A stretch of DNA of 64,000 nucleotides from Lentihominibacter hominis (GCF_014385065.1 NZ_JACRTA010000001.1:930001-994000); one strand, 5' to 3'. Counted from the stretch's first letter, positions 8,768-19,199 are shown. A program made the numbers and translations. Notes: a model not told the origin generated them from the sequence alone.

Positions 8768-10192
8768 ATGAAATTGGAAAGAAAGACGTTTCGTTCAAAC
8801 ATTATGATATTGGCGGCAGCGTTTTTGTCTTTTCTCATGTTTTGCGTAATTATTGCGGTGTTTTTTGAAGATCCTATTGAAAAAAATTTGGATATTATAT
8901 TTCAGGGGAAAATTGACGAATATGTCACAGATGTCACAGATGCTATAAAGAAGACTGAAGACGGATCATGGGAAAATCTTAAAGGGTCCCTTAGTGAATA
9001 TGGATATGATATGCTGGTTTTGAATGGGGACAGTATAATATATGGAAACAGCAGCAGACAGTGGAAAGATATTAGTGACGATATAGGTGGCAGAGTACAA
9101 GTTTCTGAAAGTCCTCAGATATTTTTTTACAGGGGAATTACGGTAGTTGAAATGAAGCATGGGGAAAGCGGGAATGTGATATTGGCGGCTAAGTTCAGTG
9201 ATAACAGTCAGATATCATATATGAAGCAGTTTGATTTTATGTTGTTGTTTATTGCTCTTTTGACAGGGATATCTCTTATAATTGTATTACTGACAGTTTC
9301 ATATTTTTTTATGAAGCGAACCAATAAAATGATAATGAGGCCTATGAACGAACTTATGAAGGCAGCTGAGAGAATAAAGAATGGTAATTTGAAAGAAGAG
9401 ATTTATTACAAAGGAGAAGCGGAATTCGAAGATGTATGTACCATTTTTAACAAAATGCAGGTCAGGATACTTGAAGACCGGGAGCAGAGATTGAGAAATG
9501 AAAAGGCTCGCACAGATATGATTACAGGGATATCTCATGATTTAAGGACTCCTTTGACGTCCATACAGGGTTATATAAAGGGTATACAGGATGGAGTGGC
9601 TGATACCCATGAAAAAAAAGAAGCATATTTAAGAACAGCATATGAGTCAACTGAGGAGATGAATATACTTCTCCAGAAACTTTTTGACTTTTCCAGAATA
9701 GAGAGCGGCCAGATGCCTTTTCATATGGTCAAAGCAGATCTGGCTGAGTATGTGTCGGTATATATAGCTCAGAAAGAAAGTGTGACAGAACGGACCGATG
9801 TAGTATTTGAGATATTGTGGGACAGCTGTCAGATTATGCCTGATATATGGATGGATGTAGATCAGGTAAGGCGTATTCTTGATAATCTTTTTGAAAACAG
9901 TATTAAATATTCATATTCGCACCCTGTTATTATAAGTGTGCGGATATATAGTGATGATGAAGATATGGTGCTGGAGTGGCAAGATAACGGGCCGGGAGTC
10001 CCGGAAGATAAGATTGATAATATATTCGATCGCTTTTATCGCTGTGATGATGCAAGGAATGTGAAGGGCAGTGGAGTAGGGCTTTATGTAGTTAAATATA
10101 TAATAGAAAGACACGGAGGATGGGCAAAGGCTGAAAATAATGGAGGCCTGAAAATAAGTCTTTGTTTCCATGGAGGGAGGTATAATGGGTAA
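8768..10192 (+). CDS. Membrane sensor histidine kinase
   Basis: The protein has 474 residues. A first transmembrane helix (~11-33), an extracytoplasmic domain of ~120 residues and a second helix (~157-180) are followed by a HAMP linker. Then come the dimerization/phosphoacceptor box GISHDLRTPLT (His ~256) and the ATPase domain with the N box NLFENSIKYS, G1 DNGPGV and G2 GSGVGLYVVK. It is complete and has AAGGAG upstream. It overlaps the response regulator gene by 8 nt, so the two form one unit. The sensed signal is unknown; the upstream envelope and ion genes suggest envelope or cation stress. Confidence 0.93.
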   Translation: MKLERKTFRSNIMILAAAFLSFLMFCVIIAVFFEDPIEKNLDIIFQGKIDEYVTDVTDAIKKTEDGSWENLKGSLSEYGYDMLVLNGDSIIYGNSSRQWKDISDDIGGRVQVSESPQIFFYRGITVVEMKHGESGNVILAAKFSDNSQISYMKQFDFMLLFIALLTGISLIIVLLTVSYFFMKRTNKMIMRPMNELMKAAERIKNGNLKEEIYYKGEAEFEDVCTIFNKMQVRILEDREQRLRNEKARTDMITGISHDLRTPLTSIQGYIKGIQDGVADTHEKKEAYLRTAYESTEEMNILLQKLFDFSRIESGQMPFHMVKADLAEYVSVYIAQKESVTERTDVVFEILWDSCQIMPDIWMDVDQVRRILDNLFENSIKYSYSHPVIISVRIYSDDEDMVLEWQDNGPGVPEDKIDNIFDRFYRCDDARNVKGSGVGLYVVKYIIERHGGWAKAENNGGLKISLCFHGGRYNG

Positions 10193-10889
10193 AATAATGA
10201 TAGCAGAAGATGATGTGAAAATAGCTCAGTTGGAGCAGGATTATCTCGAAAGCAACGGATATGAGACAAAGATTGTTGGAGATGGAGCCATGGTTATTGC
10301 GGAGCTCAAAAAGGGAGGATATGATCTGATTTTACTTGATATAATGCTTCCTAACTGCAGTGGGTATGATATATGCAGATCTGTACGAGAGGATATAGAC
10401 ATACCGATATTGATGGTGACGGCTCGTACAGAAGGGATAGATGTGATAAGGGGGCTGGGATTGGGTGCTGACGATTATATAACAAAGCCTTTTGATCCAT
10501 CCCAGTTGGTTGCAAGAGTTCGTTCTCATTTGAGAAGATATCAGAGACTTACAGGGGGCGGTTCCGGAAAAAATACAGTAGAGCATACTGACAAAATTGT
10601 CGCAGGAAATGTAATAATAGAACCGAAGACATGGCGGGTATGGAAAGATGGGCAGGAAATAAAGCTCCCTAACAGAGAATTTGAGCTTCTTTGTTTTATG
10701 GCTCAAAATCCTAATATTGTATTTTCAAAAGAGACTCTTTTTGAAAAAATATGGGGATATGATTATGTTTCTGATGCAGCGACAGTTTCAGTGCATATAA
10801 ACAGAATTAGAGAGAAAATAGAGAATGATCTGCGGAATCCTAAAATAATAGAAACGATATGGGGAGCCGGATATCGTTTTAATTTGTAA
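10185..10889 (+). CDS. OmpR/PhoB-family response regulator
   Basis: This 234-residue protein has a receiver domain with acidic pocket AEDD, phosphoacceptor aspartate in LLDIMLP (~52) and conserved lysine in TKPFD. A winged-helix DNA-binding domain follows, ending in the typical IWGAGYRF. The start at 10185 is set by GGAGGGAGG just upstream and overlaps the kinase stop, indicating co-translation. It is the cognate partner of the preceding kinase. Its targets are not visible; the genes at 4250-8738 are obvious candidates. Confidence 0.93.
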   Translation: MGKIMIAEDDVKIAQLEQDYLESNGYETKIVGDGAMVIAELKKGGYDLILLDIMLPNCSGYDICRSVREDIDIPILMVTARTEGIDVIRGLGLGADDYITKPFDPSQLVARVRSHLRRYQRLTGGGSGKNTVEHTDKIVAGNVIIEPKTWRVWKDGQEIKLPNREFELLCFMAQNPNIVFSKETLFEKIWGYDYVSDAATVSVHINRIREKIENDLRNPKIIETIWGAGYRFNL

Positions 10890-11162
10890 AATAGTAAAAA
10901 AGGCGGTTTTATTTTTCATTCCGTCATTTTCACTTTTTTATAATTCATTTAATTTTATTAAAACATTGTGGCTGAGCAGAATCAGCCAAGAAAGATTTGT
11001 TATATCGGTAGGAATACTGGGGATGTTTATTATTTTTGCGGATTAGCAGCCTTTCTAATTAACGGTTTTCTTTATATAAAACTTCTGATATAATATAGAG
11101 TTAGAAAAAGAGCGGTTTTTTCATGTGAAAATCGCGCATAATCAGAAAAACAGGAGTTAAAA

Positions 11163-12224
11163 ATGTTTGATAAATTAGATTTTATAACGGAAAAATACGA
11201 TGAGCTCGCTCAAAAAGTCTCAGACCCTGAGATAATAAATAACCAGCCTGTGTGGCAGAAACATGTTAAGGAAATGGGTGAGATGGAGCCTATTGTGAAA
11301 AAATACAAAGAATATAAGAAAGCTAAAGCGGATCTGACAGAAGCCAAAGAGATTCTTGAAGACGGAGACGAGGAGATGCGGGAGCTGGCTAAGATGGAAA
11401 TTTCCGAGCTTGAGGATGTCATAGAACAACAGGAAGAAGAACTCAGAATATTACTGTTGCCAAAAGATCCTAATGATGAAAAGAATGTAATTTTGGAAAT
11501 AAGAGCAGGAACGGGCGGTGAGGAAGCTGCTTTGTTTGGGGCTGATCTCTTGAGAATGTATACCAGATATGCGGAAAGAAACCGATGGAAGACTGAGCTT
11601 ATAGAACTTAATGATACAGGTTTGGGCGGAATTAAGGAAGCAGTACTTCTCATAAAAGGAAAAGGCGCTTATTCGAGACTTAAATATGAGAGCGGAGCCC
11701 ATAGAGTACAGAGGGTACCTGAGACGGAATCAAGCGGAAGGATCCATACGTCGGCTGCCACGGTCGCGGTGCTTCCCGAAGTAGATGATGTAGAAGTAGA
11801 TCTTAATCCTAATGATGTGAGGGTGGACGTTTACAGAGCTTCGGGAAACGGAGGGCAGTGTGTAAATACAACAGATTCAGCTGTAAGGCTTACTCACGAA
11901 CCTACGGGTCTTGTAGTTACATGTCAGGATGAAAAATCTCAAATAAAGAATAAGGAAAAGGCTTTTAAAGTATTGAAATCAAGACTTTATGATCTCAAGA
12001 TGCAGGAACAGAACAAAGAGATTGCCGACCAGAGAAAAAGTATGGTTGGTTCCGGGGACAGAAGTGAAAGGATCAGGACATATAATTTCCCTCAGGGAAG
12101 GGTTTCAGATCACAGAATAGGAGTTACGCTTTACAAACTGGATAATTTTCTTGACGGAGATCTTGATGAGATAATAGACGGTCTGATTACAAACGATCAG
12201 GCTGAGAAGATGAAAAACTTCTAA
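11163..12224 (+). CDS. prfA: Peptide chain release factor 1
   Basis: The protein has 353 residues, the normal length. It recognises UAA and UAG stop codons and triggers peptide release on the ribosome. The codon-reading tripeptide of the RF1 type is present as PET in [10 protein letters not shown] (~185-188), and the catalytic GGQ lies in [10 protein letters not shown] (~230). Synteny with the Sua5-type gene 12 nt downstream is the conserved Firmicutes arrangement, although the hemK/prmC methyltransferase often found between them is missing. A TATAAT box lies at 11089-11094 with a weak -35. Confidence 0.97.
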   Translation: MFDKLDFITEKYDELAQKVSDPEIINNQPVWQKHVKEMGEMEPIVKKYKEYKKAKADLTEAKEILEDGDEEMRELAKMEISELEDVIEQQEEELRILLLPKDPNDEKNVILEIRAGTGGEEAALFGADLLRMYTRYAERNRWKTELIELNDTGLGGIKEAVLLIKGKGAYSRLKYESGAHRVQRVPETESSGRIHTSAATVAVLPEVDDVEVDLNPNDVRVDVYRASGNGGQCVNTTDSAVRLTHEPTGLVVTCQDEKSQIKNKEKAFKVLKSRLYDLKMQEQNKEIADQRKSMVGSGDRSERIRTYNFPQGRVSDHRIGVTLYKLDNFLDGDLDEIIDGLITNDQAEKMKNF

Positions 12225-12235
12225 GGTGTTGTGAT

Positions 12236-13276
12236 ATGCAGACAAAGATATTTACCACAAGTGAATGGGATATAAGACAGGCTGCCGTTATCATAAAAAA
12301 CGGAGGCCTTGTGGCTTTCCCCACGGAAACAGTATATGGACTGGGAGCTGATGCTTTTGATGAAGAAGCTGTTGCTCGAATATATGCGGCAAAAGGAAGA
12401 CCCAGTGATAATCCAATGATAGTTCATATAGCCAGAGCAAGTGATATAGGCCAGCTGACTCCTATGCTCAGTGCTGATATCGTAGCTTTGATAGATAATT
12501 TTTGGCCGGGACCGCTTACTATGGTACTGAAAAAAAAAGAGTGCGTCCCTGACAGAACTACAGGCGGCCTTGACACAGTAGCTGTCAGAATGCCTGACAG
12601 TGAAGCGGCTTTGTCTCTTATAAATATGGCAGGGTGTCCGATAGCAGCACCCAGCGCTAATATATCAGGCAGCCCAAGCCCAACGAGAGCAAAAGATGTT
12701 ATTGCTGATATGAACGGTAGAATAGATGCGGTTATTTCAGGGGAAGACTGTCGGGTTGGCATAGAATCCACCGTTGTAGACATGACAGGAGATAATCCAA
12801 TTATACTGAGGCCCGGAATAATAACAGCAGAGAACATAGAAGCAGCAATAGGAAAAAAAGTAAGATATGACGAGGCTTTGCTTAAAGACGTTGACATTGG
12901 AACGCTGGACCCGGCAGACGGAGCAGATATAAACGGGGCAAATAATTATAAACCCAAATCTCCGGGAATGAAGTACAAGCATTATGCTCCGAAGGCACAG
13001 ATGACTGTTATCGAAGGCAGGCGGGAAAAAGTAAAGAGTGAGATAGAACGTTTGAAGATCCTTAATGAACGACTGGGATTAAAAGTAGGCGTGATACTTT
13101 TTGAGGAAAAGGCTTTTATCGAAGCTGCTCATGATTTTTTCTCAAAGCTGAGAGATCTGGACAGTGAGGGTGTCGATTTAATATTGGCAGGAGCTATGAG
13201 CGACAGAGACGGGGTCGGATTTGCAGTTATGAACAGAATGCTCAAATCGGCCGGATACAATATAGCAAGAGTGTAG
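12236..13276 (+). CDS. ywlC: Threonylcarbamoyl-AMP synthase, Sua5/YwlC type
   Basis: This 346-residue protein makes threonylcarbamoyl-AMP from threonine, bicarbonate and ATP, the first step of the t6A37 modification of ANN-decoding tRNAs. The YrdC-like domain fills ~10-205 with FPTETVYGLGADA and PSANISGSPSPT. The C-terminal ~130 residues are the Sua5 domain that separates this longer form from TsaC. It follows prfA by 11 nt and is probably co-transcribed with prfA. Confidence 0.95.
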   Translation: MQTKIFTTSEWDIRQAAVIIKNGGLVAFPTETVYGLGADAFDEEAVARIYAAKGRPSDNPMIVHIARASDIGQLTPMLSADIVALIDNFWPGPLTMVLKKKECVPDRTTGGLDTVAVRMPDSEAALSLINMAGCPIAAPSANISGSPSPTRAKDVIADMNGRIDAVISGEDCRVGIESTVVDMTGDNPIILRPGIITAENIEAAIGKKVRYDEALLKDVDIGTLDPADGADINGANNYKPKSPGMKYKHYAPKAQMTVIEGRREKVKSEIERLKILNERLGLKVGVILFEEKAFIEAAHDFFSKLRDLDSEGVDLILAGAMSDRDGVGFAVMNRMLKSAGYNIARV

Positions 13277-13334
13277 TGAAGATAAGAAAAAACAGAAGAC
13301 CACAAAGCCGCATCAGCGGAGAAAGGGTGCAGAC

Positions 13335-13766
13335 ATGAAAATTGCCATCGCCAGCGATCACGGCGGATACAGCTTGAAGGAAGCTATAAAGAAATATTTA
13401 CAGTTCAGAAATATAGAGATTATAGATCTGGGGACCGATTCTGAGAAATCAGTAGATTATCCTGTTTTCGGCAGGGCGTGTGCAGAAGCTGTCGCCAAAG
13501 GCGAGGCAGAGCGCGGAATAGTATGCTGCGGTACCGGTATAGGTATATCCATAGCGGCAAATAAAGTAAAGGGTATAAGATGCGCTCTATGTACGGATGT
13601 TCATATGGCTGAAATGGCGAAAAAACATAATAATGCTAATATTCTGGCCTTGGGAGGGCGTACAACAGAAGAAAAAAAAGCTCTTGATATTATAGCTGCG
13701 TGGCTTGATACAGAATTTGAAGGGGGAAGACATCAAAGAAGAGTTAATATGCTTGATGAAATGTGA
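13335..13766 (+). CDS. rpiB: Ribose-5-phosphate isomerase B
   Basis: This 143-residue protein interconverts ribose 5-phosphate and ribulose 5-phosphate. The N-terminus reads IASDHGGYSLK, and the catalytic region CCGTGIGISIAANK carries the active-site cysteine of the RpiB/LacAB family. Position between the Sua5 gene and upp matches common Firmicutes gene order (compare B. subtilis ywlF near upp). A GGTGC-type ribosome site precedes the start. Confidence 0.95.
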   Translation: MKIAIASDHGGYSLKEAIKKYLQFRNIEIIDLGTDSEKSVDYPVFGRACAEAVAKGEAERGIVCCGTGIGISIAANKVKGIRCALCTDVHMAEMAKKHNNANILALGGRTTEEKKALDIIAAWLDTEFEGGRHQRRVNMLDEM

Positions 13767-13810
13767 AAATAAATGTTTTTATATGAGAAGAAAGGTAGGT
13801 ACTATTTATT

Positions 13811-14440
13811 ATGGGCAATGTATATGTATTCGATCATCCGTTGATCCAGCATAAGACTGCGATGCTGAGAAAAGAAGAAACAAGTGTTAAAGATTTCAGA
13901 GAATTAGTAAGAGAAATCTCTATGCTCATGGGATATGAAGCAACGAGGAAGCTTCCGCTGGAAGAAGTGGAAATAACTACTCCTATGCAGAAGACTACAG
14001 TAAAAATGCTTCAGGGTGAGGATATAGCTATAGTGCCTATTTTGAGAGCAGGGCTTGGAATGGTTGACGGAATGCTGGCTCTTGTGCCTAATGCCAAAGT
14101 AGGGCATGTAGGGCTTTACAGAGATCCCGAAACTCATGAGCCTGTTGAATATTACTGCAAACTGCCTAATGATATAGAAAAAAGAGAGATTTTCGTGGTG
14201 GATCCTATGCTGGCCACCGGAGGAAGTGCTGCGGCAGCTATTGATTTTATTAAAGCCAGAGGCGGAAGAAAAATCATCTTTATGTGCCTTATTGCAGCTC
14301 CTGAAGGTATTGAAGTGTTGCAGAAAGCACATCCTGACGTAGATATATTTATAGCGGCCAAAGATGAATGTCTCAATGATCATGCATATATACTGCCCGG
14401 ACTTGGTGATGCCGGAGACAGACTTTACGGTACGAAGTAA
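13811..14440 (+). CDS. upp: Uracil phosphoribosyltransferase
   Basis: This 209-residue, full-length protein salvages uracil to UMP using PRPP. The PRPP-binding loop is [15 protein letters not shown], and the C-terminal uracil-binding segment reads [13 protein letters not shown]. It follows rpiB by 44 nt in the usual Firmicutes order. Its stop codon shares a base with the ATG of a 27-codon reading frame described separately. Confidence 0.96.
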   Translation: MGNVYVFDHPLIQHKTAMLRKEETSVKDFRELVREISMLMGYEATRKLPLEEVEITTPMQKTTVKMLQGEDIAIVPILRAGLGMVDGMLALVPNAKVGHVGLYRDPETHEPVEYYCKLPNDIEKREIFVVDPMLATGGSAAAAIDFIKARGGRKIIFMCLIAAPEGIEVLQKAHPDVDIFIAAKDECLNDHAYILPGLGDAGDRLYGTK

Positions 14441-14523
14441 TGATGATTCTCCGTGAGGACCCGGATCTGCTTGTGAATCGTCCCCGTGATGTCAGCTGGG
14501 ATGAGGCGGAGTCAAAAGGGTAA
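14440..14523 (+). CDS. Possible 27-residue peptide coupled to upp
   Basis: An ATG overlaps the upp stop (TAATG) and opens a 27-codon frame ending in TAA at 14521-14523. The predicted peptide is acidic with several prolines and one tryptophan. Base composition is clearly richer in G and C than the flanking genes. No independent ribosome site is visible, so expression would depend on coupling to upp. It may equally be non-coding spacer. Confidence 0.25.
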   Translation: MMILREDPDLLVNRPRDVSWDEAESKG

Positions 14524-14555
14524 GATAAGATGAGTAACTTGGAGGAAAAACATAG

Positions 14556-15893
14556 ATGAAATATGATTTTATACCTGACAGCGTAAGTAAACATGATAAC
14601 GTATATGATGTTCTTAAGGAAAGAGGATTTATAGAACAGTCAACAGACGAAGAAAGAGTTCGTGAACTTCTGCAGAATGAAAAAGTAAAATTTTATATCG
14701 GGTTCGATCCTACTGCAGATTGTCTTCATGTGGGGCATTTCATGCAGGTCATAATAATGATGTATATGCAGAAATACGGGCATACACCGGTAGTTCTGAT
14801 AGGTGGTGGAACGGGATTCGTAGGAGATCCGTCCGGCAGAAGTGACATGCGTCAGATGATGACCCCGGAAACCATAGAGAATAATTGTGTGGCTTTTAAG
14901 AAACTGTTTGATAAATTCCTGGACTTTGATGAGGAATGGCAGTATGAAGGGAATAACGGTGTCTTTTCTCCGGGACATGAAAACAAGGTTCCGGAACCGG
15001 GCAAAGCGATTTCCGTAAACAATGCAAGATGGCTGCTGCCGCTGAATTATATAGACTTTATAAGAGATATCGGATCATGCTTTAATGTCAATACTATGCT
15101 GAGGGCTGAATGCTTTAAACAGAGAATGGACCGTGAGGGCGGATTGACGATGTTTGAGCTTAACTATATGTTGATGCAGAGCTATGATTTCATGGTGATG
15201 GCAAGAGATTTTGATGTAAAGATACAGTTTGGAGGAAATGACCAGTGGTCTAATATTATTGGCGGAGTGGATCTTACGAGAAAGAAAACAGGCAAAGAGG
15301 TTTATGGTATGACATTTTCTCTTTTAACTAATTCTGAGGGTAAGAAAATGGGGAAGACTCAAAAGGGCGCTCTTTGGCTTGATGCGGAAAAAACTTCACC
15401 GTATGAATTTTATCAGTATTGGAGAAACGTAGCAGATGCAGATGTGGAAAAGTGCCTCAGAATGCTTACTTTCCTTCCTATGGATGAGGTAATGAGGCTG
15501 TCTTCGCTTAAAGACAAGGAAATAAACAACGCTAAAGAGATTCTTGCTTTCGAAGTTACAAAGTTGGTTCATGGTGAGGCGGAAGCTGTCAAAGCCCAAG
15601 AAGCTGCCAGAGCCGCTTTTGGAGGAGGCGCAGACCTTTCCAGTATGCCTTCTGTAAAATTTGAAGCTGCTAAGCTTAAGGGAGATGGCATGGGTGTTGT
15701 CAGCTTTATTAAAGAGTTGGGCCTTGTTCCAAGTAACAGAGAAGGTTTCATGACCATAGAGCAGGGAGGCCTTAAGCTGGATAGCGAAAAGGTGACAGAT
15801 AAAAAGATGATGATAACATCAGATCTTTTTAAAGATGGCAAAATGCTTATTGAAAAAGGCAAAAAGAAAAAAATTGTTGTAGAGTTAAAATAA
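14556..15893 (+). CDS. tyrS: Tyrosyl-tRNA synthetase
   Basis: This 445-residue class I synthetase charges tRNA-Tyr. The HIGH motif appears as HVGH (~58-61) and the KMSKS loop as KMGKT (~264-268). A C-terminal S4-like RNA-binding domain covers ~378-445. It is longer than the ~420-residue B. subtilis enzyme because of an insertion near residues 125-150 (around [10 protein letters not shown]). No T-box leader is recognisable in the 115 nt upstream. The final codons lie inside the 12-bp direct repeat that flanks the mobile element, so insertion left the protein unchanged but changed its downstream sequence. Confidence 0.95.
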   Translation: MKYDFIPDSVSKHDNVYDVLKERGFIEQSTDEERVRELLQNEKVKFYIGFDPTADCLHVGHFMQVIIMMYMQKYGHTPVVLIGGGTGFVGDPSGRSDMRQMMTPETIENNCVAFKKLFDKFLDFDEEWQYEGNNGVFSPGHENKVPEPGKAISVNNARWLLPLNYIDFIRDIGSCFNVNTMLRAECFKQRMDREGGLTMFELNYMLMQSYDFMVMARDFDVKIQFGGNDQWSNIIGGVDLTRKKTGKEVYGMTFSLLTNSEGKKMGKTQKGALWLDAEKTSPYEFYQYWRNVADADVEKCLRMLTFLPMDEVMRLSSLKDKEINNAKEILAFEVTKLVHGEAEAVKAQEAARAAFGGGADLSSMPSVKFEAAKLKGDGMGVVSFIKELGLVPSNREGFMTIEQGGLKLDSEKVTDKKMMITSDLFKDGKMLIEKGKKKKIVVELK

Positions 15894-15934
15894 AATTATA
15901 TATGTCTTTTTGACTATCTTTTTATATCTCCTTA

Positions 15935-15980
15935 AATGTCCGCAAAGCCTTATTTTATAGGCTCTACGGGCATTTTGCTT
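15935..15980. terminator. Imperfect hairpin at the element end, possible substitute tyrS terminator
   Basis: Arms around aatgtccg...agcct and aggct...cgggcatt form an interrupted stem followed by a T-rich stretch. It belongs to the element and could end the tyrS transcript in place of the displaced native terminator. Confidence 0.45.
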
Positions 15981-16033
15981 TTGTGGTAAACCTCACATAT
16001 CTAGGTCTATCTTCTTATATTTTCGCTATCAAG

Positions 16034-16056
16034 CGTGGTTAAAATCGTGGTAAATA
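16034..16056 (+). other. Integrase arm-type binding sites, left end
   Basis: Two adjacent CGTGGT(T/A)AA(A) motifs (16034-16040 and 16046-16056) match the pair at 30620-30640 in sequence and direction. Tn916-family Int uses such DR2 repeats through its N-terminal arm-binding domain. Confidence 0.65.
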
Positions 16057-16059
16057 CTT

Positions 16060-17253
16060 CTATGCGATTAGACGCTGAACCTCTGATTTTGCGGTATCTA
16101 TGGACGCATGAGCGTACCAGTTCATTGTGATACTAATGTTTGAATGTCCCATGATATACTGTAAATCTTTTGGGTTCATGTTCTTGCTTGCCAGTCTTGT
16201 GCAGAATGTATGGCGTAGCGTATGCGGTGTGATATGTGGCAAGGGATTGTCCTTGTGGTGCTTGTTATATTTCTTTACCATACGGACAAATAAGGCGTTG
16301 TAATCAATCGCAACTTTGGGCTTGCCTTTATGATTGACAAATAAGAAATTGCTCTGTCCGTCTATCACAAATGGTTCTGCCTTTGGGCGTTTCTTCATAA
16401 CCCGTTGAAATGCCTGTATTGTTTCTCTACTTAATGGCACTTGTCTTATTCCGCTTTTCGTCTTAGGCGTTTCAATATAATAGCCCTGTTCCTTGCTCTT
16501 TAGTAACTGGTGGTCGATAATTACAACTTCATTCTTGAAATCAATATCAGCTACTGTCAGTCCGCACAGTTCCGAGATACGAAGTCCAGTCTTTAACAGT
16601 ATCAGCACATCATCATAATGCTTGTGATACACATTGTCTGTCTTGATAAATGAGAGTAAGGCTTGTTCCTGTTCCTCTGTCAATGCGACTTTCTCTTTGG
16701 TATCATTTTCTAGGACTTCACTTAACTTAAAATCAAAAGGGTTCTTCCTTACACAATCGTCTTGTATGGCGATATAGAATGACGCTTTTAACGAGCGTTT
16801 ATGGTTGTTAATGGTGTTATAGGAAAAGCCTTTATCTTTCATGCGTAACGCCCATTCCTTAGCGTCAGAGGGTTTTATCGCATCAATGCTCCTAGCACCC
16901 AACTTGTCCTCTTTCAATAACCGCATGAGTTGTTCCCGTTGTTTTTGTGTGCTTTTCTTCACATTCGCCCTCTGTAAGTTCTGTTTGGCATAGAGTTGGC
17001 AAAGCGTCATTTTCTTGCCTGTGCTGTCGATACCGTCCTCAATATCCCGTCTTATCTGCTGTTCCAGTTCACGAAGTGAGGGTTTTTCCCGTTTTTCCTT
17101 TGGTGTCGGGTCTGTGGGTGTCAATCTCCAAGCATACACATATTTTGTGTTTCCAAATGCGTCTACATATTTATATAAGTATTTCCCGTCTGTTCGTTGG
17201 CTCTCTCCAGTATGCAGGATACGTCCTTTACTATCCCGTCTTTTTTCTTTCAT
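16060..17253 (-). CDS. int: Tyrosine recombinase (integrase), Tn1549/Tn916 family
   Basis: This 397-residue protein catalyses excision and integration of the element. It has the Tn916 Int plan: an arm-binding domain (~1-65) beginning MKEKRRDSKGR, a SAM-like core-binding domain (~85-175) and the catalytic domain. The catalytic R is in LLKTGLRISELCG, HTLRHTF supplies H-x-x-R, GHSNISITMNWYAH carries H/W, and the nucleophile tyrosine is in NWYAH. Length and sequence agree, as I remember it, with Tn1549 Int rather than the 405-residue Tn916 Int. It points towards the tyrS side and lies next to xis, the standard end module. Confidence 0.95.
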   Translation of the reverse strand: MKEKRRDSKGRILHTGESQRTDGKYLYKYVDAFGNTKYVYAWRLTPTDPTPKEKREKPSLRELEQQIRRDIEDGIDSTGKKMTLCQLYAKQNLQRANVKKSTQKQREQLMRLLKEDKLGARSIDAIKPSDAKEWALRMKDKGFSYNTINNHKRSLKASFYIAIQDDCVRKNPFDFKLSEVLENDTKEKVALTEEQEQALLSFIKTDNVYHKHYDDVLILLKTGLRISELCGLTVADIDFKNEVVIIDHQLLKSKEQGYYIETPKTKSGIRQVPLSRETIQAFQRVMKKRPKAEPFVIDGQSNFLFVNHKGKPKVAIDYNALFVRMVKKYNKHHKDNPLPHITPHTLRHTFCTRLASKNMNPKDLQYIMGHSNISITMNWYAHASIDTAKSEVQRLIA

Positions 17254-17331
17254 GGTGTCTGCTCCTTTCCTTGTTGGAAAGAGCCTTGATATGACTTGTG
17301 TTCATCATAACACATACAAGGCTCATTTGCA

Positions 17332-17538
17332 TTAGATTGCGTCCAATTTGTCAATAACCTGTTCAAACTGTCGGCGTTTAATCTGTATGCGGTTGCCATT
17401 CATAATGAGCCAGCCAGCGTCCTTGTTTTCCTCTGCTAAGCGTCTTAACTTGTTTTCTCCGATACGGAAATACTTTGACGCTTCTTCAATGGTAAGGGTA
17501 TATTTTTCCCATACGGGAATATCCTGTGCATTACTCAT
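17332..17538 (-). CDS. xis: Excisionase
   Basis: This 68-residue winged-helix protein, [13 protein letters not shown] at the start, assists Int in excision. It matches the Tn916/Tn1549 Xis family, in which xis lies immediately upstream of int. I use ATG 17538, preceded by GAGGGGGTG; an in-frame GTG five codons earlier is less likely. Its start overlaps the stop of the MobT-like gene by a few bases, giving a coupled rep-xis-int transcript. Confidence 0.93.
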   Translation of the reverse strand: MSNAQDIPVWEKYTLTIEEASKYFRIGENKLRRLAEENKDAGWLIMNGNRIQIKRRQFEQVIDKLDAI

Positions 17539-18673
17539 AAAACACCCCCTCACTTTCGATTACATCTGCTATATCCGTACACATCTGTTCTACAAGCATT
17601 TCCTGTTTTTCGGAAAGGTTGGTACATTCATCAATCATTTTCATGTAGTTTGAGCCTGTCAGCCTGTCGATTTCCTCTATCATCACGATTGACGGCATGA
17701 CCTGTCTTTCCAGCCATTGCAGAGTGCGTTCCATATTGACAGGTACGGGGTTCATTTCAAAAGGTAAACTGTCATGGGAAATGAATATCTCCCACAGCGG
17801 ATAATCGGGAAATTGCACAAAATCAGTAATAAGGTAAAACACCAACCCATGAGGGTTATATGTCAATAACAATTCCTCAACTGCCTGTACTGCCTTTTTA
17901 TCACGCAGACGAATTTCAAAACGGTTGATAATATCCGTATGTTTCTTTTTGGTTGCCTGTTCCTTTTGTTTTTCATACAGGCAGAAATATTTTGTGCTTG
18001 CCTTTGAGCCGATATAAAGGGTACTTGCTAAATTACGGTTTTTTCCGCTTAGTTTTCCACCTTGTACATTTTCATAGTTTTTACAGCGACAATCCGCACC
18101 GCCATTTTTGTATTTTTCAGACAAAACGGGAATATCCAGCAGACCGCACATATCATTGATTGCCAAGTCAAAACGTCGGATAACACCGCCACAGTCAAGA
18201 CAGCGGTTTAAAAATGAATACCAATCCCTGTTCTGTGCCTGTAAGACATATTCCATGTTGCGTGAGCCTGCCCCTTTTAATTCTAAAAATACACCCATGT
18301 GTTCATCATCAGAAGCCATGACCTTGATTTCCCCGTAGGCATAATGCTCCTTATAGCCATAATACCCATAGTCATAATGGATAAAATAGTCCGCTTTCAT
18401 GCCAAGCACCTTTCGGATAACTTCTAATGCGTCAGTCGTTGGAAAACGGACAGACAGATAATCAACGAGCAGATAAAAAGGCTTATCACAGACATAGTAA
18501 TTCAGACAACGCAGGATAATGTTCTGTGTTTCTTTACTTGCGTTGGCTTTTCCGTTCTCAAAGCGGTTGATACTATATCTTGATACATGGGTAAGACTTG
18601 CAAGTTCTCCTTGTGAAAGACCGCTTGCAAGACGTTTGTTCTTCATTTCAAGTGCAAATTCTAAATTGTTCAT
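17531..18673 (-). CDS. MobT-like relaxase / replication initiation factor with N-terminal XRE domain
   Basis: This 380-residue homologue of Tn916 Orf20 has residues ~1-60 as a Cro/C1-type helix-turn-helix ([23 protein letters not shown]). The rest is the replication-initiation-factor (Rep_trans) domain, with the nicking tyrosine probably in the C-terminal half. In Tn916 the homologue nicks oriT to start transfer and replication. ATG 18673 follows GGAGG at 7 nt; the upstream ATG at 18694 lacks a ribosome site. The candidate oriT lies just upstream, as expected. It is complete, so the element could be mobilized by a conjugative relative. Confidence 0.9.
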   Translation of the reverse strand: MNNLEFALEMKNKRLASGLSQGELASLTHVSRYSINRFENGKANASKETQNIILRCLNYYVCDKPFYLLVDYLSVRFPTTDALEVIRKVLGMKADYFIHYDYGYYGYKEHYAYGEIKVMASDDEHMGVFLELKGAGSRNMEYVLQAQNRDWYSFLNRCLDCGGVIRRFDLAINDMCGLLDIPVLSEKYKNGGADCRCKNYENVQGGKLSGKNRNLASTLYIGSKASTKYFCLYEKQKEQATKKKHTDIINRFEIRLRDKKAVQAVEELLLTYNPHGLVFYLITDFVQFPDYPLWEIFISHDSLPFEMNPVPVNMERTLQWLERQVMPSIVMIEEIDRLTGSNYMKMIDECTNLSEKQEMLVEQMCTDIADVIESEGVFYE

Positions 18674-18816
18674 TGTATTCCTCCAATCCCACAACAGCCT
18701 TGAAATACCTGTAAACCACTATTCAAAAGAATGTGAAATTACTATCTTCTTAAAACTTCTCATTACTACTCACAGGTTTGGGGTTGTATGGTTTTTGACT
18801 TGTCTTTTGTGAAATA

Positions 18817-18932
18817 GTGCCCCCCTGTTAGATAACGGGGGCACAGTCAAGGCTCGCAGGCTCGCCAGCCGACAAAGCATTTCTTCCCCTTGACACAAGG
18901 TGTCATGGCGGTAAGCCTGAGAGGCTTCCGCC
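18817..18932. other. Candidate origin of transfer (oriT)
   Basis: Three hairpins lie next to the MobT-like gene: gtgccccc/gggggcac (18817-18844), tgacac/gtgtca (18891-18905), and a long interrupted stem ggcgg-aagcct/aggctt-ccgcc (18907-18932). In Tn916 oriT lies in the same position beside orf20. No gene fits in 18674-19199. Confidence 0.6.
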
Positions 18933-19057
18933 ACCGTGTCAGAAATACTTTGTCAGCAAGTCCTGTTTTGCCTTTTCTAACAAGTTCCATTTCAACCAAT
19001 ATTCATATCTACGGGTTTAATCAGATGGGTATTTCTTTTTGAATGTTTTTGTATTTC

Positions 19058-19089
19058 ATGCTATTGTGCTTATTCACTCACAATAGCAT
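19058..19089. promoter_or_regulatory. Perfect inverted repeat upstream of the XRE regulator
   Basis: The 11-bp arms atgctattgtg and cacaatagcat are separated by 10 nt, in the gap between the candidate oriT and the divergent regulator. Probably an operator for the XRE protein or part of the transfer origin. Confidence 0.5.
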
Positions 19090-19199
19090 AGTAATTCTTA
19101 TATGCTTATTTGTCAATATCTTTTTTTGTCTTTACAAATCATATTAAGCATGATAGACTTATAACAGTGAAGATATAACGAGATATGGAGGGTTGTGCA

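Noticed and set aside
14441..14555. T-box riboswitch upstream of tyrS
   Set aside because: The gap is too short and lacks the T-box sequence and terminator/antiterminator pair.
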